Of a stretch of 64,000 bases of DNA, positions 1-9,869 are shown piece after piece. Within the stretch, counting starts at the first letter, position 1; each line of letters starts with the position of its first letter. The notes beneath the pieces were generated by a model, which was not told the DNA's origin, did not search any database, and was given only the letters and a program-made list of their open reading frames with translations. The position numbers and the translations under genes are program-made. Source of the DNA: Caulobacter sp031457805 (GTDB taxonomy: Bacteria > Pseudomonadota > Alphaproteobacteria > Caulobacterales > Caulobacteraceae); assembly GCF_031457805.1 (NCBI RefSeq), contig NZ_JAVDXI010000004.1:372001-436000 (forward strand), written 5' to 3'.

Positions 1-46
1 GTTCTGGAACGGCTTCCGAGCCCGTCGGCGCGACACGGGCCAGCCG

Positions 47-325
47 ATGCGCGACACCCTCGAAAACCTCCTGGCGCGGAACCAGGCGGCTCGGCGAAAC
101 TACAAGACATTCTGCGCCTTGACGCCGGTGTTCCTGTTCCCACTGTGGATGGCCTTCGACCACCTCAAGGACGACGGTCGCATGAGCGCCGCCGCCGGAT
201 TCCAGGCCATGGCGCTCTGCGTCTTCGCCCTGGCGGCCAGCTATGGCTGGAACACCCTGCGCTTCTATTGGGTGATGAAGCCCGAGCAGCGTCGGCTGGA
301 GCGTCTGCTGGCGGAGTACGAATAA
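47..325 (+). CDS. small two-helix membrane protein, hypothetical
   Basis: A 92-residue protein that I do not recognise. Two hydrophobic stretches, about residues 21-37 (ending FPLWMAF) and 48-67 (FQAMALCVFALAASYGW), suggest two membrane segments, with a charged C-terminal tail (RRLERLLAEYE) in the cytoplasm. The reading frame stays open upstream to the left edge of the window, so the true start may lie outside and this ATG may be internal. It converges with the ABC1-family gene on the other strand, with about 33 bp between them. Confidence 0.5.
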   Translation: MRDTLENLLARNQAARRNYKTFCALTPVFLFPLWMAFDHLKDDGRMSAAAGFQAMALCVFALAASYGWNTLRFYWVMKPEQRRLERLLAEYE

Positions 326-358
326 CCCTCAACGCCGTTCTATACAGGACGGCTGCGG

Positions 359-1714
359 CTACAGCCCCACCGCCGCCAGCGCCTCGGCCTGGCGTGCGGC
401 CACGGCCTCTTCGGAGAAACCCTCCAGCGAGGCCTCGAACAGCTGCTTCCAGTTGTGGCTGGCGCCCAGGTGCAGGAAGGCGGCCCCGAGACCGATGGCG
501 GCGCGGTCCATGAACACGAACTCCCGCGGGATGGTGACGCCGCCGACGGCCTTGAGCGCCTGGCGCACCTTGAACGCCTCGCGGCGGCCGTACTCGCCAG
601 GCGGCACGTCGTCGGCCACGGTGCGGACCCGGTCATCCAGCAGCGGGCCGTAGATGAAACGGGCCCAGACGTTCAGGGCGTCGACCAAGGGATCGCTGAG
701 CCCCTGGAAGCCCCAGCTGCGATAGGCCTCGACCTGCTCGGCGCGATCATCGTTGGCGAGCCCACGGTACAGACGCACAACCCCGGCTACGAACTTCGGG
801 GAGAAGATGCGAATGCAGCCGAAATCGAGAAGATTCAGGTGCGCGGCGCCCTCCCCGGCAAAGGTGTAGTTCCCAAGATGCGGGTCGCCATGGATGATCC
901 CCAGATGGGTCATCGGGCTCCACCAGGCCTCGAACAGCAACGCGGCGATCCGGTCACGCACAGCCTGGGGCGCGGTCTTGAAGGCCAGCAGCCCCTGGCC
1001 ATCCAGCCAGGTCATCGACAGCAAACGACCGGTTGAAAGCTCCAGCACAGGCGATGGCGTCCGGATGTCCGCACGGTCCGCGAAGAAGTTGGCGTAGACC
1101 GCCATCAGCTTGGCCTCGCGGGCGTAGTCGAGCTCCTCGCGCAAGCGGTCGCCGATCTCGACAATGGCCTCGGAGGGGTCGAGCGCGCCGTCCATGCGCT
1201 TGATGAGGGCGATCAGCGCGCGCAACTGGCCAAGATCACTTTCGACCGCGCTCTGCATGTCCGGATACTGCAGCTTCACGGCCAGGGCGCGGTCGTCGTG
1301 CGTCGTTGCGCGGTGGACCTGTCCGAGCGAGGCAGCGGCGGCGGCCTCGTGCTCGAAGCTGGCGAACCTGCTCTGCCAGTCCGCGCCCAGCTCTGCCGCC
1401 ATGCGTCGACGAACGAACGGCCAGCCCATGGCCGGCGCGTTGGTCTGAAGCTCGGCCAGCTCCTTGGCGAACTCGGGCGGCAGGAGATCCGGCACGGTCG
1501 CGAACATCTGCGCCGCCTTCATCAGCGGCCCCTTCAAGCCGCCCAGCGCCGCCTTCAAGGCCTTGGCGTTGCGCGCGTCGGCCTCATCGCCGCCGAACAT
1601 CCGGTTGGCGCCGTAGGACACGGCCGCGCCCGACAAGCCCGCGCCCACCTTCGCGAAGCGGGACAGGCGACCGGTCAGTCGGTCGCGTTCGGGATCGCGG
1701 GCGTCGTCGGCCAT
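359..1714 (-). CDS. ABC1/UbiB-family atypical kinase-like protein
   Basis: A 451-residue member of the ABC1/ADCK/UbiB family, atypical kinases or ATPases linked to ubiquinone biosynthesis and lipid homeostasis. Visible motifs in order: a KxGQ-like motif written KAAQ (residues 66-69), the alanine-rich nucleotide loop ending ASLGQVHRA (to about 136), an AVKLQYP lysine (K147), the ELDYAREA helix (about 194-201), the catalytic-loop equivalent HGDPHLGN (275-282) and DFG (297-299). The Gly-to-Ala change in KxGQ is a departure from the classical motif. It lies 6 bp downstream of the M3 peptidase gene and is probably co-transcribed. Family assignment is strong; the substrate cannot be inferred. Confidence 0.88.
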   Translation of the reverse strand: MADDARDPERDRLTGRLSRFAKVGAGLSGAAVSYGANRMFGGDEADARNAKALKAALGGLKGPLMKAAQMFATVPDLLPPEFAKELAELQTNAPAMGWPFVRRRMAAELGADWQSRFASFEHEAAAAASLGQVHRATTHDDRALAVKLQYPDMQSAVESDLGQLRALIALIKRMDGALDPSEAIVEIGDRLREELDYAREAKLMAVYANFFADRADIRTPSPVLELSTGRLLSMTWLDGQGLLAFKTAPQAVRDRIAALLFEAWWSPMTHLGIIHGDPHLGNYTFAGEGAAHLNLLDFGCIRIFSPKFVAGVVRLYRGLANDDRAEQVEAYRSWGFQGLSDPLVDALNVWARFIYGPLLDDRVRTVADDVPPGEYGRREAFKVRQALKAVGGVTIPREFVFMDRAAIGLGAAFLHLGASHNWKQLFEASLEGFSEEAVAARQAEALAAVGL

Positions 1715-1720
1715 GTCACC

Positions 1721-3511
1721 TCACACCAGGGTTTCGAACTCGTCCACCAGCCGCTCGAGTTGGGCGCAACCGGCGGCCCAGAAAGCCTTGTCCCGCGGGT
1801 TCAGGCCAAACGGCTTAAGGGCTTCCACATAGGTGCGCGTGCCGCCCGCCGCGAGGAGATCCTCGTAGAGCGGCGCGAACGTCGCGGGGTCTTCGCGGCG
1901 CTTTTCCATCAGGCCTCGCACCAGGAGATCCCCGAAGGCGTAGGCGTAGACGTAGAACGGCGCGTGGCAGAAGTGGCTGACATAGGCCCAGTAGTGCTCA
2001 TAGCCGGCGTTCAGCTTCACCGCAGGTCCCAGGCTTTCGCCCATGACGTCCAGCCAGAGCGCGCCGATCTGATCCGACGAGAGCTCGCCGTCCTGGCGCG
2101 CGTCGTGGAAGCGGCGCTCGAACCGGTGGAAGGCGATCTGGCGGACCACGGTGTTGAGGCCATCCTCGATCTTGCCGGCCAGCAGCCCCTTGCGGTCCTC
2201 AGGACTGGCTTCCGCCAGCAGACGATCGAACACCAGCCCCTCGCCGAAGATCGACGCCGTCTCGGCCAGGGTCAGGGGCGTGTCGGCCAACAGGGTGCCC
2301 AGCGGTTGGCACAGGGTCTGGTGCACCGCGTGGCCCAGCTCGTGGGCCAGGGTCAGCACGTCGCGCCGCTCGCCCATGTAGTTCATGAAGACGAACGGAT
2401 GGCGATCGGCCGTCACCGGGTGCGCGAAGGCGCCCGATTGCTTCCCCGGACGGGGCCTCGCATCGATCCACGGCTTGTCGAAGAAAACGCGGGCGGCGTC
2501 GGCGAACTTGGGCGCCAGATCCTGGAAGCTCTCCAGCACCATCTCCCTGGCCTCGCCCCAGGCGTAGGCGCGCGGGGCGGCGGCGGTCAGGGGCGCATTG
2601 CGGTCCCAGTAATCGAGCGCCGGAACGCCCATGACCTTGGCCTTCAGGGCGTAGTAGCGGTGCGAGAGGCGCGGGTAGGCTTCGACCACCGCCTGCTCCA
2701 AGGCGTCCACCGCGTCGGCGTCGACCTCGTTGGCCAGGTGGCGCGACTGGGCGGGCGTCTCGTAGCGCCGCCAGCGGTCCTCGACCTGCTTTTCGAACGC
2801 AAGGGTGTTCAAGACCAGCGCCTGGGTCGAGGCGCGCTCTTGCAGGGCGCTGGCCAGTCCATCGGCGGCGGCCTTGCGGCGGTCGACGCTGGGGTCCGAC
2901 AGGCGGTTAAGGGCTTCGGCGAGAGTCAGGGTCTCGTCGCCGACCTTGGCGGACAGCTTGGCCAGCGTCTCATCGTACAGCCGCGCCCAGTTCGCGACGG
3001 CCGGGGCCTTGTCGACGATGAACCGCTCCAGCTCCGGCGACAGCTCGTGCGGTCGTGACAGGCGCACCCGGCGCAGCCACGGCGCCCAGCGCGCGGCCTC
3101 GGGATGCGCCTCCAGCGCCTTGGCGATCTCGCGGTCTTCCAGCTGGTTCAGCTCCAGCGTGAAGAACAGGCTGTCGGCGGCGATCTGGGAGGAACGGGCC
3201 CGCAGGTCCGCCTCGAACTTGGCCCAGGCCGGATCGTCCCGCGCGACCGAGGCCGCCAAGCCGGCATAGGCGCCCACGCTCCACAGGCCGTTGGTCGCCT
3301 GCTCGTAAAGGCTGATCCCGCGATCCAGCAGCAGGCCTAGCCGCTGAGGCTCCTTGCGCGCTTCCAGGAACATCCCCTCCAGGGAGGCCAACTCGTCATT
3401 GGCGGCCTTGGCGGCGGCGAGGTCGGTCTCGATCCTCGGATCGTCACGGCCGGAGTAGAGGTCGGTCAGAGTCCATTCGGGCGGGGCGTCGGGTTTGAAA
3501 GGCGCGTTCAT
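1721..3511 (-). CDS. pepF: M3-family oligoendopeptidase (PepF type)
   Basis: A 596-residue zinc oligopeptidase of the M3B/PepF group, which cleaves cytoplasmic oligopeptides. The metal site HELGH is at residues 390-394 and the likely third ligand is the Glu of ETASIF, about 417. The N-terminal helical half (about 110-330) matches the oligopeptidase F lid. Length is typical for the family (about 600). No signal peptide is seen. First gene of a two-gene operon with the ABC1-family gene (6 bp gap). Confidence 0.93.
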   Translation of the reverse strand: MNAPFKPDAPPEWTLTDLYSGRDDPRIETDLAAAKAANDELASLEGMFLEARKEPQRLGLLLDRGISLYEQATNGLWSVGAYAGLAASVARDDPAWAKFEADLRARSSQIAADSLFFTLELNQLEDREIAKALEAHPEAARWAPWLRRVRLSRPHELSPELERFIVDKAPAVANWARLYDETLAKLSAKVGDETLTLAEALNRLSDPSVDRRKAAADGLASALQERASTQALVLNTLAFEKQVEDRWRRYETPAQSRHLANEVDADAVDALEQAVVEAYPRLSHRYYALKAKVMGVPALDYWDRNAPLTAAAPRAYAWGEAREMVLESFQDLAPKFADAARVFFDKPWIDARPRPGKQSGAFAHPVTADRHPFVFMNYMGERRDVLTLAHELGHAVHQTLCQPLGTLLADTPLTLAETASIFGEGLVFDRLLAEASPEDRKGLLAGKIEDGLNTVVRQIAFHRFERRFHDARQDGELSSDQIGALWLDVMGESLGPAVKLNAGYEHYWAYVSHFCHAPFYVYAYAFGDLLVRGLMEKRREDPATFAPLYEDLLAAGGTRTYVEALKPFGLNPRDKAFWAAGCAQLERLVDEFETLV

Positions 3512-3567
3512 AGGTCAGCAGATAGGGCTCTCGCCCCCCGAGGCGCAATGCTTGGGCGCCCTAGGCT

Positions 3568-4215
3568 TCAGTCTTTGCGCGTCCTGAACTCTGCGAGGAA
3601 CGCCACGAGGCCTACAGCCAAGTAGGTCGCGATGGCCGAAGATCCGAGGCCGACCGGATCGTCGGCCAGCGGCGTCAGCAGCGGGACGACCTGCAGGACA
3701 AGCAGGACGCCCAGGAAGACCACGGGGCCGCCCCAGCCAAGCCCTTCCCTGCCACGCCGCCAAGCCCAAGAAGCGGCCGCCATCGCCAGGAGACCCATCT
3801 CGACGGCCTGCTCCAGAACCGCGTGGTTCCAGAGGCCAAGCCCAACCTTGGGTCCGGTCCACAGAAGTGGCAGATCGGGACGATGGACCAGGAAGTCGAG
3901 CAGCCAGTGCGAGAGCACCGCCAAGCCGATGAAAAGGCCTGCGCGTCGGGGCAGCTTCAGCAGCCAGGCGAGCACAGTCGCCACGCCCACGGACCAGAGA
4001 ACGGCGGCCGGAAGGCTATGACTATACGGCATATGGGAAAGCACCAGCGCGCTCCCCGGCAGGCTGTGATCCACAGACACCTTCTCGACGCCTGCGATGA
4101 TCAGGCCGCCCCACGCGATATCGACGGCCTGACAGGCCAGAACGTAGCTCCAGAGCGGCGCCCGGGGCTCGATCGCCTTGGCGACGAGCGCGCCTGCATA
4201 GTGCCCAACGAACAT
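3568..4215 (-). CDS. multi-pass membrane protein with metal-dependent hydrolase-like His/Asp motifs
   Basis: A 215-residue integral membrane protein with several hydrophobic helices. Conserved-looking polar spots are MFVGHYAGALVAK at the N-terminus, SHMPYSHSLPAAVLWS, and SHWLLDFLVHRPDLPL; this His/Asp pattern resembles YdjM/LexA-binding membrane-hydrolase-like proteins (DUF457-type), but that is inference. The ATG at 4215 is chosen because the family begins with the FVGHYAG helix; a longer frame upstream to 4404 encodes an arginine-rich, non-conserved stretch. Divergent from tacA. Confidence 0.72.
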   Translation of the reverse strand: MFVGHYAGALVAKAIEPRAPLWSYVLACQAVDIAWGGLIIAGVEKVSVDHSLPGSALVLSHMPYSHSLPAAVLWSVGVATVLAWLLKLPRRAGLFIGLAVLSHWLLDFLVHRPDLPLLWTGPKVGLGLWNHAVLEQAVEMGLLAMAAASWAWRRGREGLGWGGPVVFLGVLLVLQVVPLLTPLADDPVGLGSSAIATYLAVGLVAFLAEFRTRKD

Positions 4216-4369
4216 GCCTTCCCCCGCCCTTGGCTTCAGACCTCGCGCTCTGGCGGGCCCTGGGGCCACGATCCTCGGCGACGTCCAGGAAGTCCAGCCG
4301 CGCCCGATGCGAAGGCGCAACCGATCGGCCCTGCTCTGTCCGTCCGCCACGCGCCGTCGCGCACGGAAG

Positions 4370-4400
4370 TTACTGTTAACTATAACATTTAAGTTTCGCG
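4370..4400 (+). promoter_or_regulatory. AT-rich promoter region with CtrA-like half-sites upstream of tacA
   Basis: A short AT-rich island in otherwise GC-rich DNA, about 110 bp before tacA. It holds GTTAAC at 4375-4380 and TTTAA at 4388-4392. TTAA half-sites are the hallmark of CtrA binding (TTAA-N7-TTAA), but here the spacing is 9, not 7, so it is not a canonical full site. In C. crescentus tacA is known to be CtrA-activated; placing the site here is inference. Confidence 0.35.
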
Positions 4401-4501
4401 ACACCTCTGCGAAAGCCGGTGTTTACCGACGACCTGTATCACTCTGAACCAACAAGAGCCCTGCTCCATGTGGGCATGGCCGGTTCTGGTGGATGTGCCC
4501 A

Positions 4502-5967
<1,466 letters not shown>

Positions 5968-5968
<1 letters not shown>

Positions 5969-6069
5969 TGAGCCCGCTGATCCTTCGGCCGCTATCACGC
6001 GAACAGCGCCTGAAGGCGCTGCTGAAACCCGTCCGCGCGAACCCCAAACAGATTTCAGCCAAGACCTGA
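5968..6069 (+). CDS. possible 33-residue ORF overlapping the tacA stop
   Basis: An ATG overlaps the tacA stop (ATGA) and opens a frame for a basic 33-residue peptide (starts MSPLILRPLSREQ, ends KQISAKT). Translational coupling is possible, but there is no other support, and the frame runs into the palindromic terminator-like hairpin just after its stop. It may simply be the tacA 3' untranslated region. Confidence 0.2.
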
Positions 6070-6090
6070 GAGGCCGGGAGTCCCGGCCTC
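6070..6090. terminator. palindromic hairpin between tacA and a convergent gene
   Basis: A perfect inverted repeat with 10-base arms (GAGGCCGGGA / TCCCGGCCTC) around a single base. It lies between tacA and the convergent gene ending at 6098, so it could end transcription from both sides. No T-run follows on either strand, so intrinsic termination is not certain. Confidence 0.5.
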
Positions 6091-6097
6091 CGCAATC

Positions 6098-6562
6098 TCA
6101 GTGGCCCGACGCTGCGAGAAAACTCTCCCGCGCTTCCTCCCGGTCGGCTGGCTCTTCGACCCTGACCCATCCGGCGCCGGAGCGTCTCACCAGCCCCTCG
6201 ATCTCAAGGGGTTCGAGTTCTCGCCCCACCAGAGCGGGCGTAATCGGGCGACTCCAGCGGTGATCCAGCTGGCGGGCGATCTCCGCCTCATTGAGACCCG
6301 GCGCCTGGGCCAAGGTCATCAGGATCATGTCACGGGTCGAGCGACCGCGACGGCCGCGTTTGCCTGGCGTCGGCGGCGCGAAGGCGGGCGCCTCGCCTGT
6401 CGTCAGACGCTCGGCCATGCCGGCCTGTCGCAGCGCGTCCAACGCCAGGAGAATGGCTCTGAGTTCGCTCTCAAACGGGGCTTGCGCCCGCCGTTGAGCT
6501 TCAACCATGCGGGATTCCAGCTCCGCCTTACGGCGCAGCAGATATTGATATGTGGTCGCCAT
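6098..6562 (-). CDS. hypothetical protein with probable winged-helix C-terminus
   Basis: A 154-residue protein. The N-terminus (about 1-50) is a charged helix rich in Arg/Glu/Ala, likely a coiled coil; a Pro/Gly/Arg linker with GKRGRRGRSTR follows at about 66-77; residues 78-140 look like a winged-helix fold (TLAQAPGLNEAEIARQLDH, then LEIEGLVRRSGAGWVRV as the wing). This suggests DNA binding but no family was recognised. Its promoter must lie in the AT-rich gap upstream (6563-6862). Confidence 0.6.
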   Translation of the reverse strand: MATTYQYLLRRKAELESRMVEAQRRAQAPFESELRAILLALDALRQAGMAERLTTGEAPAFAPPTPGKRGRRGRSTRDMILMTLAQAPGLNEAEIARQLDHRWSRPITPALVGRELEPLEIEGLVRRSGAGWVRVEEPADREEARESFLAASGH

Positions 6563-6862
6563 TGTCCTTAGTTCCGAGACGTCGTGAGGACACGCAGCGC
6601 CCGCCGCAGGGGAACGCCCCGCGCGCTTCGATCCTGGAACCGCGTACCGCCCGCAGCCCAGAGCCTCACAACAAGAAAACTGTTAACTCTTTACAATTGT
6701 TCACATTTTGCCGCCGAGCGGTTACCAACACCTTAACGCAGTTCAACGAACAGCAGTTTTTGGTAAGCCTTTGGGACGAAAATTCCAGATTGTGGGGATA
6801 GGCGTGTCGCACGGGGAAATTGCGCGACGCAGCACGCCCTCTAGCGCCCTGCGAACCGCAGA
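6563..6862. other. AT-rich intergenic region, probable promoter
   Basis: About 300 bp without a convincing gene. Bases 6670-6790 are much more AT-rich than the surroundings and contain GTTAAC, a TTTACAATTGTTCACATTTT stretch and a CCTTAAC. TTAA half-sites recall CtrA-type promoters, but no TTAA-N7-TTAA pair was found. It probably drives the gene starting at 6562. An 83-codon plus-strand frame here overlaps the start of that gene and is not credible. Confidence 0.4.
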
Positions 6863-7198
6863 TCAATCGTCGTCTTGAGAGGTGGTGACCGGAGTGCGGC
6901 TCGACTGTCCAAAGCCCTTGCCACGCCTCATGGGCTTCTTCTCGCCCTTGGCCTTCCGGACGATTTCCTTGAGCTTGATCGTCTGGTTGCCCGAGAGCGC
7001 CTGGCCTCGAGAACCCTTCTCCGGATCGGCGAAGGCGCGTCCGTAGGTCTCTACCCGCTGCGCGACGCTGCTCAGGAACTCGCCCTCCCACTCGGAGAGC
7101 TCTACGCCGGACTTTTCAGCCGCGCGGCGGGCGCGCTTCAGGGCGTTCAGCGCCGCGCGTTTGGCTTGTTCCTTGGGGTCAGGCGGCTTGGCGCGCAT
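6863..7198 (-). CDS. basic hypothetical protein
   Basis: A 111-residue, strongly basic, helix-rich cytoplasmic protein with no signal peptide or membrane segment. Notable segments: PKEQAKRAALNALKRARRAAEK-type N-terminal helix (quoted only in part), a central ELSEWEGEFLSSVAQRVETY, then SGNQTIKLKEIVRKAKGEKK and an acidic SQDDD tail. The pattern suggests nucleic-acid association, but no family was recognised. It sits 47 bp downstream of gapR on the same strand and may be co-expressed with it. Confidence 0.6.
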   Translation of the reverse strand: MRAKPPDPKEQAKRAALNALKRARRAAEKSGVELSEWEGEFLSSVAQRVETYGRAFADPEKGSRGQALSGNQTIKLKEIVRKAKGEKKPMRRGKGFGQSSRTPVTTSQDDD

Positions 7199-7245
7199 GG
7201 CTGGAGACTATCCCGCACCCCGCACGCCAAAGCACGCTGAAAAAC

Positions 7246-7515
7246 CTAGATTTCGCCGATGGCCGACAGATAGAGGTCCAGGATCGCGTCTTCTTCCTGG
7301 CGCTTGGCGCGGTCCTGCTTGCGGATGCGGACGACCTTCTTGAGCACCTTGACGTCGAAGCCGTTGCCCTTGGCCTCGGCGTAGACTTCCTTGATCTGCT
7401 CCATGATCTCGGCCTTCTCGACTTCGAGACGCTCGACGCGCTCGATGATCGACTTGAGCTGGCCCTGGGCGGTCGAGTTCAGGACGTCGGTGTGGGGAAT
7501 GGCGTCGTCGGCCAT
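7246..7515 (-). CDS. gapR: GapR, DUF2312 nucleoid-associated DNA-binding protein
   Basis: An 89-residue protein of the DUF2312 family that I recognise as GapR. It is almost wholly helical: a long N-terminal coiled coil (LKSIIERVERLEVEKAEIME) followed by a basic region VLKKVVRIRKQDRAKRQEED. In C. crescentus GapR is an essential nucleoid-associated protein that encircles overtwisted DNA ahead of forks and RNA polymerase and helps topoisomerases relax positive supercoils. Length and sequence fit the family exactly. It is the second cell-cycle gene in this stretch, with tacA about 1.3 kb away. Confidence 0.95.
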   Translation of the reverse strand: MADDAIPHTDVLNSTAQGQLKSIIERVERLEVEKAEIMEQIKEVYAEAKGNGFDVKVLKKVVRIRKQDRAKRQEEDAILDLYLSAIGEI

Positions 7516-7615
7516 GGGAGCGTCTCGCGAAAGTCAGGAATTCAGGAGGCGCGGAACCTAGTGCGAAGGCGGCCTGCTGGGAAGCGCGATTCCGCCTGCG
7601 ACGAACTGATCCTGC

Positions 7616-8233
7616 CTAGAGCAGGCCGTGGCCGGCGACCGCGTTGCGCAAGGCGCCAGGCTCGGTGAAGTGATGGGTGTGAAAGCCCATATCCCGGGCT
7701 GCGGCGATGTTGGCCGCGCTATCGTCGACAAACAGGAGATCGTGCGCCGACAGGCCTGTGCGCTCGAGAACGATCTCGTAGATTCTGGCGGCGGGCTTGA
7801 TCACGCCTTCATCGCCGGAAACCACCGCGTCCCGAAAATAGCCGAAGTGCGCGGGCGAAATCGCCTGGACGATCGGCCATTTGCTTTGCGGCATGTTGGT
7901 AAGGGCGAACTGCGGCACGTCACGGCCGGCCAACGCCTCGATGACCGCAGCCGTCTCGGGGATGGGCCCGGACAGCATCTCGGCGAACCGCTCATCCCAG
8001 GCCCGGATGTGCTCCGCATGTTCGGGGAAGCGGTCGATCAGCGGTGCGGCGTTGTCGGCAAACGAGACGCCGCGATCATGCTCGACATGCCAATCCAGGG
8101 TGCAGACGTGCGAAAGGAACCGGTCGAGTTCGGCCGGTTCCCTGAAGATCTTCGCATACAGTGCGCGGGGGTCCCAGCGCACGATGACGTTGCCGACATC
8201 CCAGAGAACGGCTCTGGGACGAGGGCGCGTCAT
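7616..8233 (-). CDS. HAD-superfamily subfamily IA hydrolase
   Basis: A 205-residue haloacid-dehalogenase-like phosphatase. Motif I is LWDVGNVIVRWD near the N-terminus with the nucleophile Asp, motif II the Thr of FALTNMPQ (about 113-120), motif III the Lys of GVIKPAARIY, and motif IV FVDDSAANI. The helical cap lies between motifs I and II, as in subfamily IA, close to phosphoglycolate-phosphatase or 2-haloacid dehalogenase relatives; the substrate is not predictable. Its ATG overlaps the stop of rpmJ (ATGA), so translation is probably coupled. Confidence 0.88.
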   Translation of the reverse strand: MTRPRPRAVLWDVGNVIVRWDPRALYAKIFREPAELDRFLSHVCTLDWHVEHDRGVSFADNAAPLIDRFPEHAEHIRAWDERFAEMLSGPIPETAAVIEALAGRDVPQFALTNMPQSKWPIVQAISPAHFGYFRDAVVSGDEGVIKPAARIYEIVLERTGLSAHDLLFVDDSAANIAAARDMGFHTHHFTEPGALRNAVAGHGLL

Positions 8234-8358
8234 CAGCCTTGCTTGGCCTTAAAGCGCGGGTCGGTCTTGTTGATGATGTAGATCACGCCCTTGCGGCGGA
8301 CCATCTTGCAGTCGCGGTGGCGACCCTTGAGCGACTTCAGCGAGCTGCGAACCTTCAT
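8233..8358 (-). CDS. rpmJ: 50S ribosomal protein L36 (zinc-free form)
   Basis: A 41-residue L36 protein, starting [20 protein letters not shown] and ending [10 protein letters not shown]. It has a single Cys and lacks the CxxC...C...H zinc ligands of classical L36, so it belongs to the longer, zinc-independent type common in alphaproteobacteria. It stands apart from the main ribosomal operons, followed with a 1-base overlap by the HAD gene. A good sigma-70-type promoter is visible about 85 bp upstream. Confidence 0.95.
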
Positions 8359-8442
8359 GACCGTCTCTGTCTGTACTCAGCGGAGAGGTTCGGGCGCGCA
8401 CAAGTCGACGGCCGGAACGTCCGGGTGTTTCGGAGGCGGTGC

Positions 8443-8470
8443 GTATAGTCAGGACACGGGCCCGAGTCAA
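8443..8470 (-). promoter_or_regulatory. sigma-73/70-type promoter of rpmJ with a CcrM site in the -35 box
   Basis: Read on the minus strand: TTGACT (8470-8465), 16 bases, then CTATAC (8448-8443). This fits the Caulobacter housekeeping pattern (TTGAC and a TANANC-like -10). A GANTC site (GACTC) overlaps the -35 element, so promoter activity could depend on CcrM methylation. The inferred 5' leader to the rpmJ ATG is roughly 75-80 nt. Confidence 0.6.
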
Positions 8471-8567
8471 TGCGCTCTGGGCCCTTTCGCGGCGTTGGGC
8501 GGGAACTTCACGCGTCTGGCGCGCTTGTGATTGAAGCTTTCATGCGAACCCCGGTAGCTTCCAGCCC

Positions 8568-9869
8568 ATGGCCATGGATCGTCGCGTCTTTCTCGTTCTC
8601 CTGCTCGCTGGCTGCGCGGACACTTCTCCGCAAGGACCGCTGACCGCGATCAGCCCGCCACCGCCGCCCGCGCCCAAGGCCGAGGCGGCCGCCGTCCCCG
8701 CGCCGACGCCGCAAACGCCGGTTCCGGCCGGCGAACTGGCCTTCGACACCTGGATGCAGGACTTCCGCGGCCGCGCCTTGGCGGCGGGATTGTCACCAGA
8801 GCTTCTGGATCGTGAGCTCGGCGGGGTCACTCCCGATCCCCGAGTGATCAGTCTCGACAGCCGCCAACCCGAGTTCTCCAAGCCCGTCGGCGACTATATC
8901 CGGGGCGTGATCAGCGAAGATCGCGTCGCGGTCGGCCGCAACAAGCGCGAACAGTTGGCTTTCCTGGCGGAGATCGAGAGCCGATACGGCGTGCCGCGCG
9001 ACATTCTCCTGGCGGTCTGGGCCATGGAGTCGGCGTTCGGGCAGCTCCAGGGCAATTTCGACGTCGTGCGCTCGATGGTGAGCCTTTCGGCCGACGGCCG
9101 CCGCCGCGCCTGGGCCGAAGGCGAGCTGATCGCGGCCCTGAAGATCATCGACTCGGGCGAGGTCACACGCGCCCAGCTCAAGGGTTCATGGGCCGGGGCC
9201 ATGGGCCAGACCCAGTTCATTCCGACCAGCTTCAGGGCCACGGCCGTTGACTTTGACGGCGATGGACGGCGCGACATCTGGGGTTCAGACGCCGACGCCC
9301 TGGCCTCCGCCGCCAACCTGCTGGTTCGTGGCGGTTGGAAGCGAAATGTCGGCTGGGCCAAGGAAGTCATCCTGCCGCCCGGTTTCGACTACTCCGTCAC
9401 AGAAGGCCCTCGGGAGATCCCGGCCTGGTGGGAAGCCCGCGGCGTGCGGCGCGCCGATGGCCTGCCCTGGACCGCGCAGGACGCGGCCTCGCCGGCCATG
9501 CTGATCCTGCCGGCCGGCGCGGCGGGGCCGGCGTTCCTGGCCTTGCCCAATCACTTCGCGATCCGGACCTACAACAACTCCACGTCCTACGCCCTGGGGA
9601 TCGGTCTGCTGGCTGACCGGTTCGCCGGCGGCGCGGCTCCCATCACGCCTTGGCCAGTGGAGACGCCGCTGTCGATGTCGGATCGGATGGCCGCCCAGAT
9701 CGCCCTGGCGCGGGTGGGCTTCAGCCCCGGACCCGCCGATGGCGTGATCGGCGCGGGCACGCGCCGCGCCCTCCGCGCGTGGCAGCAAAGCCAGCAACTG
9801 CCCGCCGACGGCTATCTGTCCAACGATATGGTCGCCCGCCTGAAGGCGCAGGCGGGGATCAGCCCGTAG
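8568..9869 (+). CDS. MltB-family lytic murein transglycosylase, lipoprotein
   Basis: A 433-residue peptidoglycan-cleaving enzyme. The N-terminus carries a lipobox LLLAGC with the lipidated Cys at residue 16, then a Pro/Ala-rich linker to about 53. The SLT_2/MltB catalytic domain runs from about 57 to 350; the catalytic Glu is E154 in VWAMESAFG, followed by GSWAGAMGQTQFIPTSF. A peptidoglycan-binding domain lies at about 370-430 (GFSPGPADGVIGAGTRRALR). Expected location is the outer membrane, periplasmic side. It overlaps the 3' end of the convergent epimerase gene by 11 bp. Confidence 0.93.
   Translation: MAMDRRVFLVLLLAGCADTSPQGPLTAISPPPPPAPKAEAAAVPAPTPQTPVPAGELAFDTWMQDFRGRALAAGLSPELLDRELGGVTPDPRVISLDSRQPEFSKPVGDYIRGVISEDRVAVGRNKREQLAFLAEIESRYGVPRDILLAVWAMESAFGQLQGNFDVVRSMVSLSADGRRRAWAEGELIAALKIIDSGEVTRAQLKGSWAGAMGQTQFIPTSFRATAVDFDGDGRRDIWGSDADALASAANLLVRGGWKRNVGWAKEVILPPGFDYSVTEGPREIPAWWEARGVRRADGLPWTAQDAASPAMLILPAGAAGPAFLALPNHFAIRTYNNSTSYALGIGLLADRFAGGAAPITPWPVETPLSMSDRMAAQIALARVGFSPGPADGVIGAGTRRALRAWQQSQQLPADGYLSNDMVARLKAQAGISP

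Noticed and set aside
1298..3058. A 586-codon plus-strand open frame opposite the peptidase and ABC1-family genes
   Set aside because: High-GC codon bias leaves long open frames antisense to real genes; the predicted protein is low-complexity (Gln/Arg/Gly/His-rich) and has no ribosome site, while the minus-strand genes have full catalytic motifs.
4375..4392. Canonical CtrA full site upstream of tacA
   Set aside because: The TTAA half-sites are separated by 9 bases, not 7; kept only as a weak regulatory region.
6550..6801. An 83-codon plus-strand frame in the AT-rich gap
   Set aside because: It overlaps the start of the minus-strand gene at 6562, has no ribosome site and no recognisable features.
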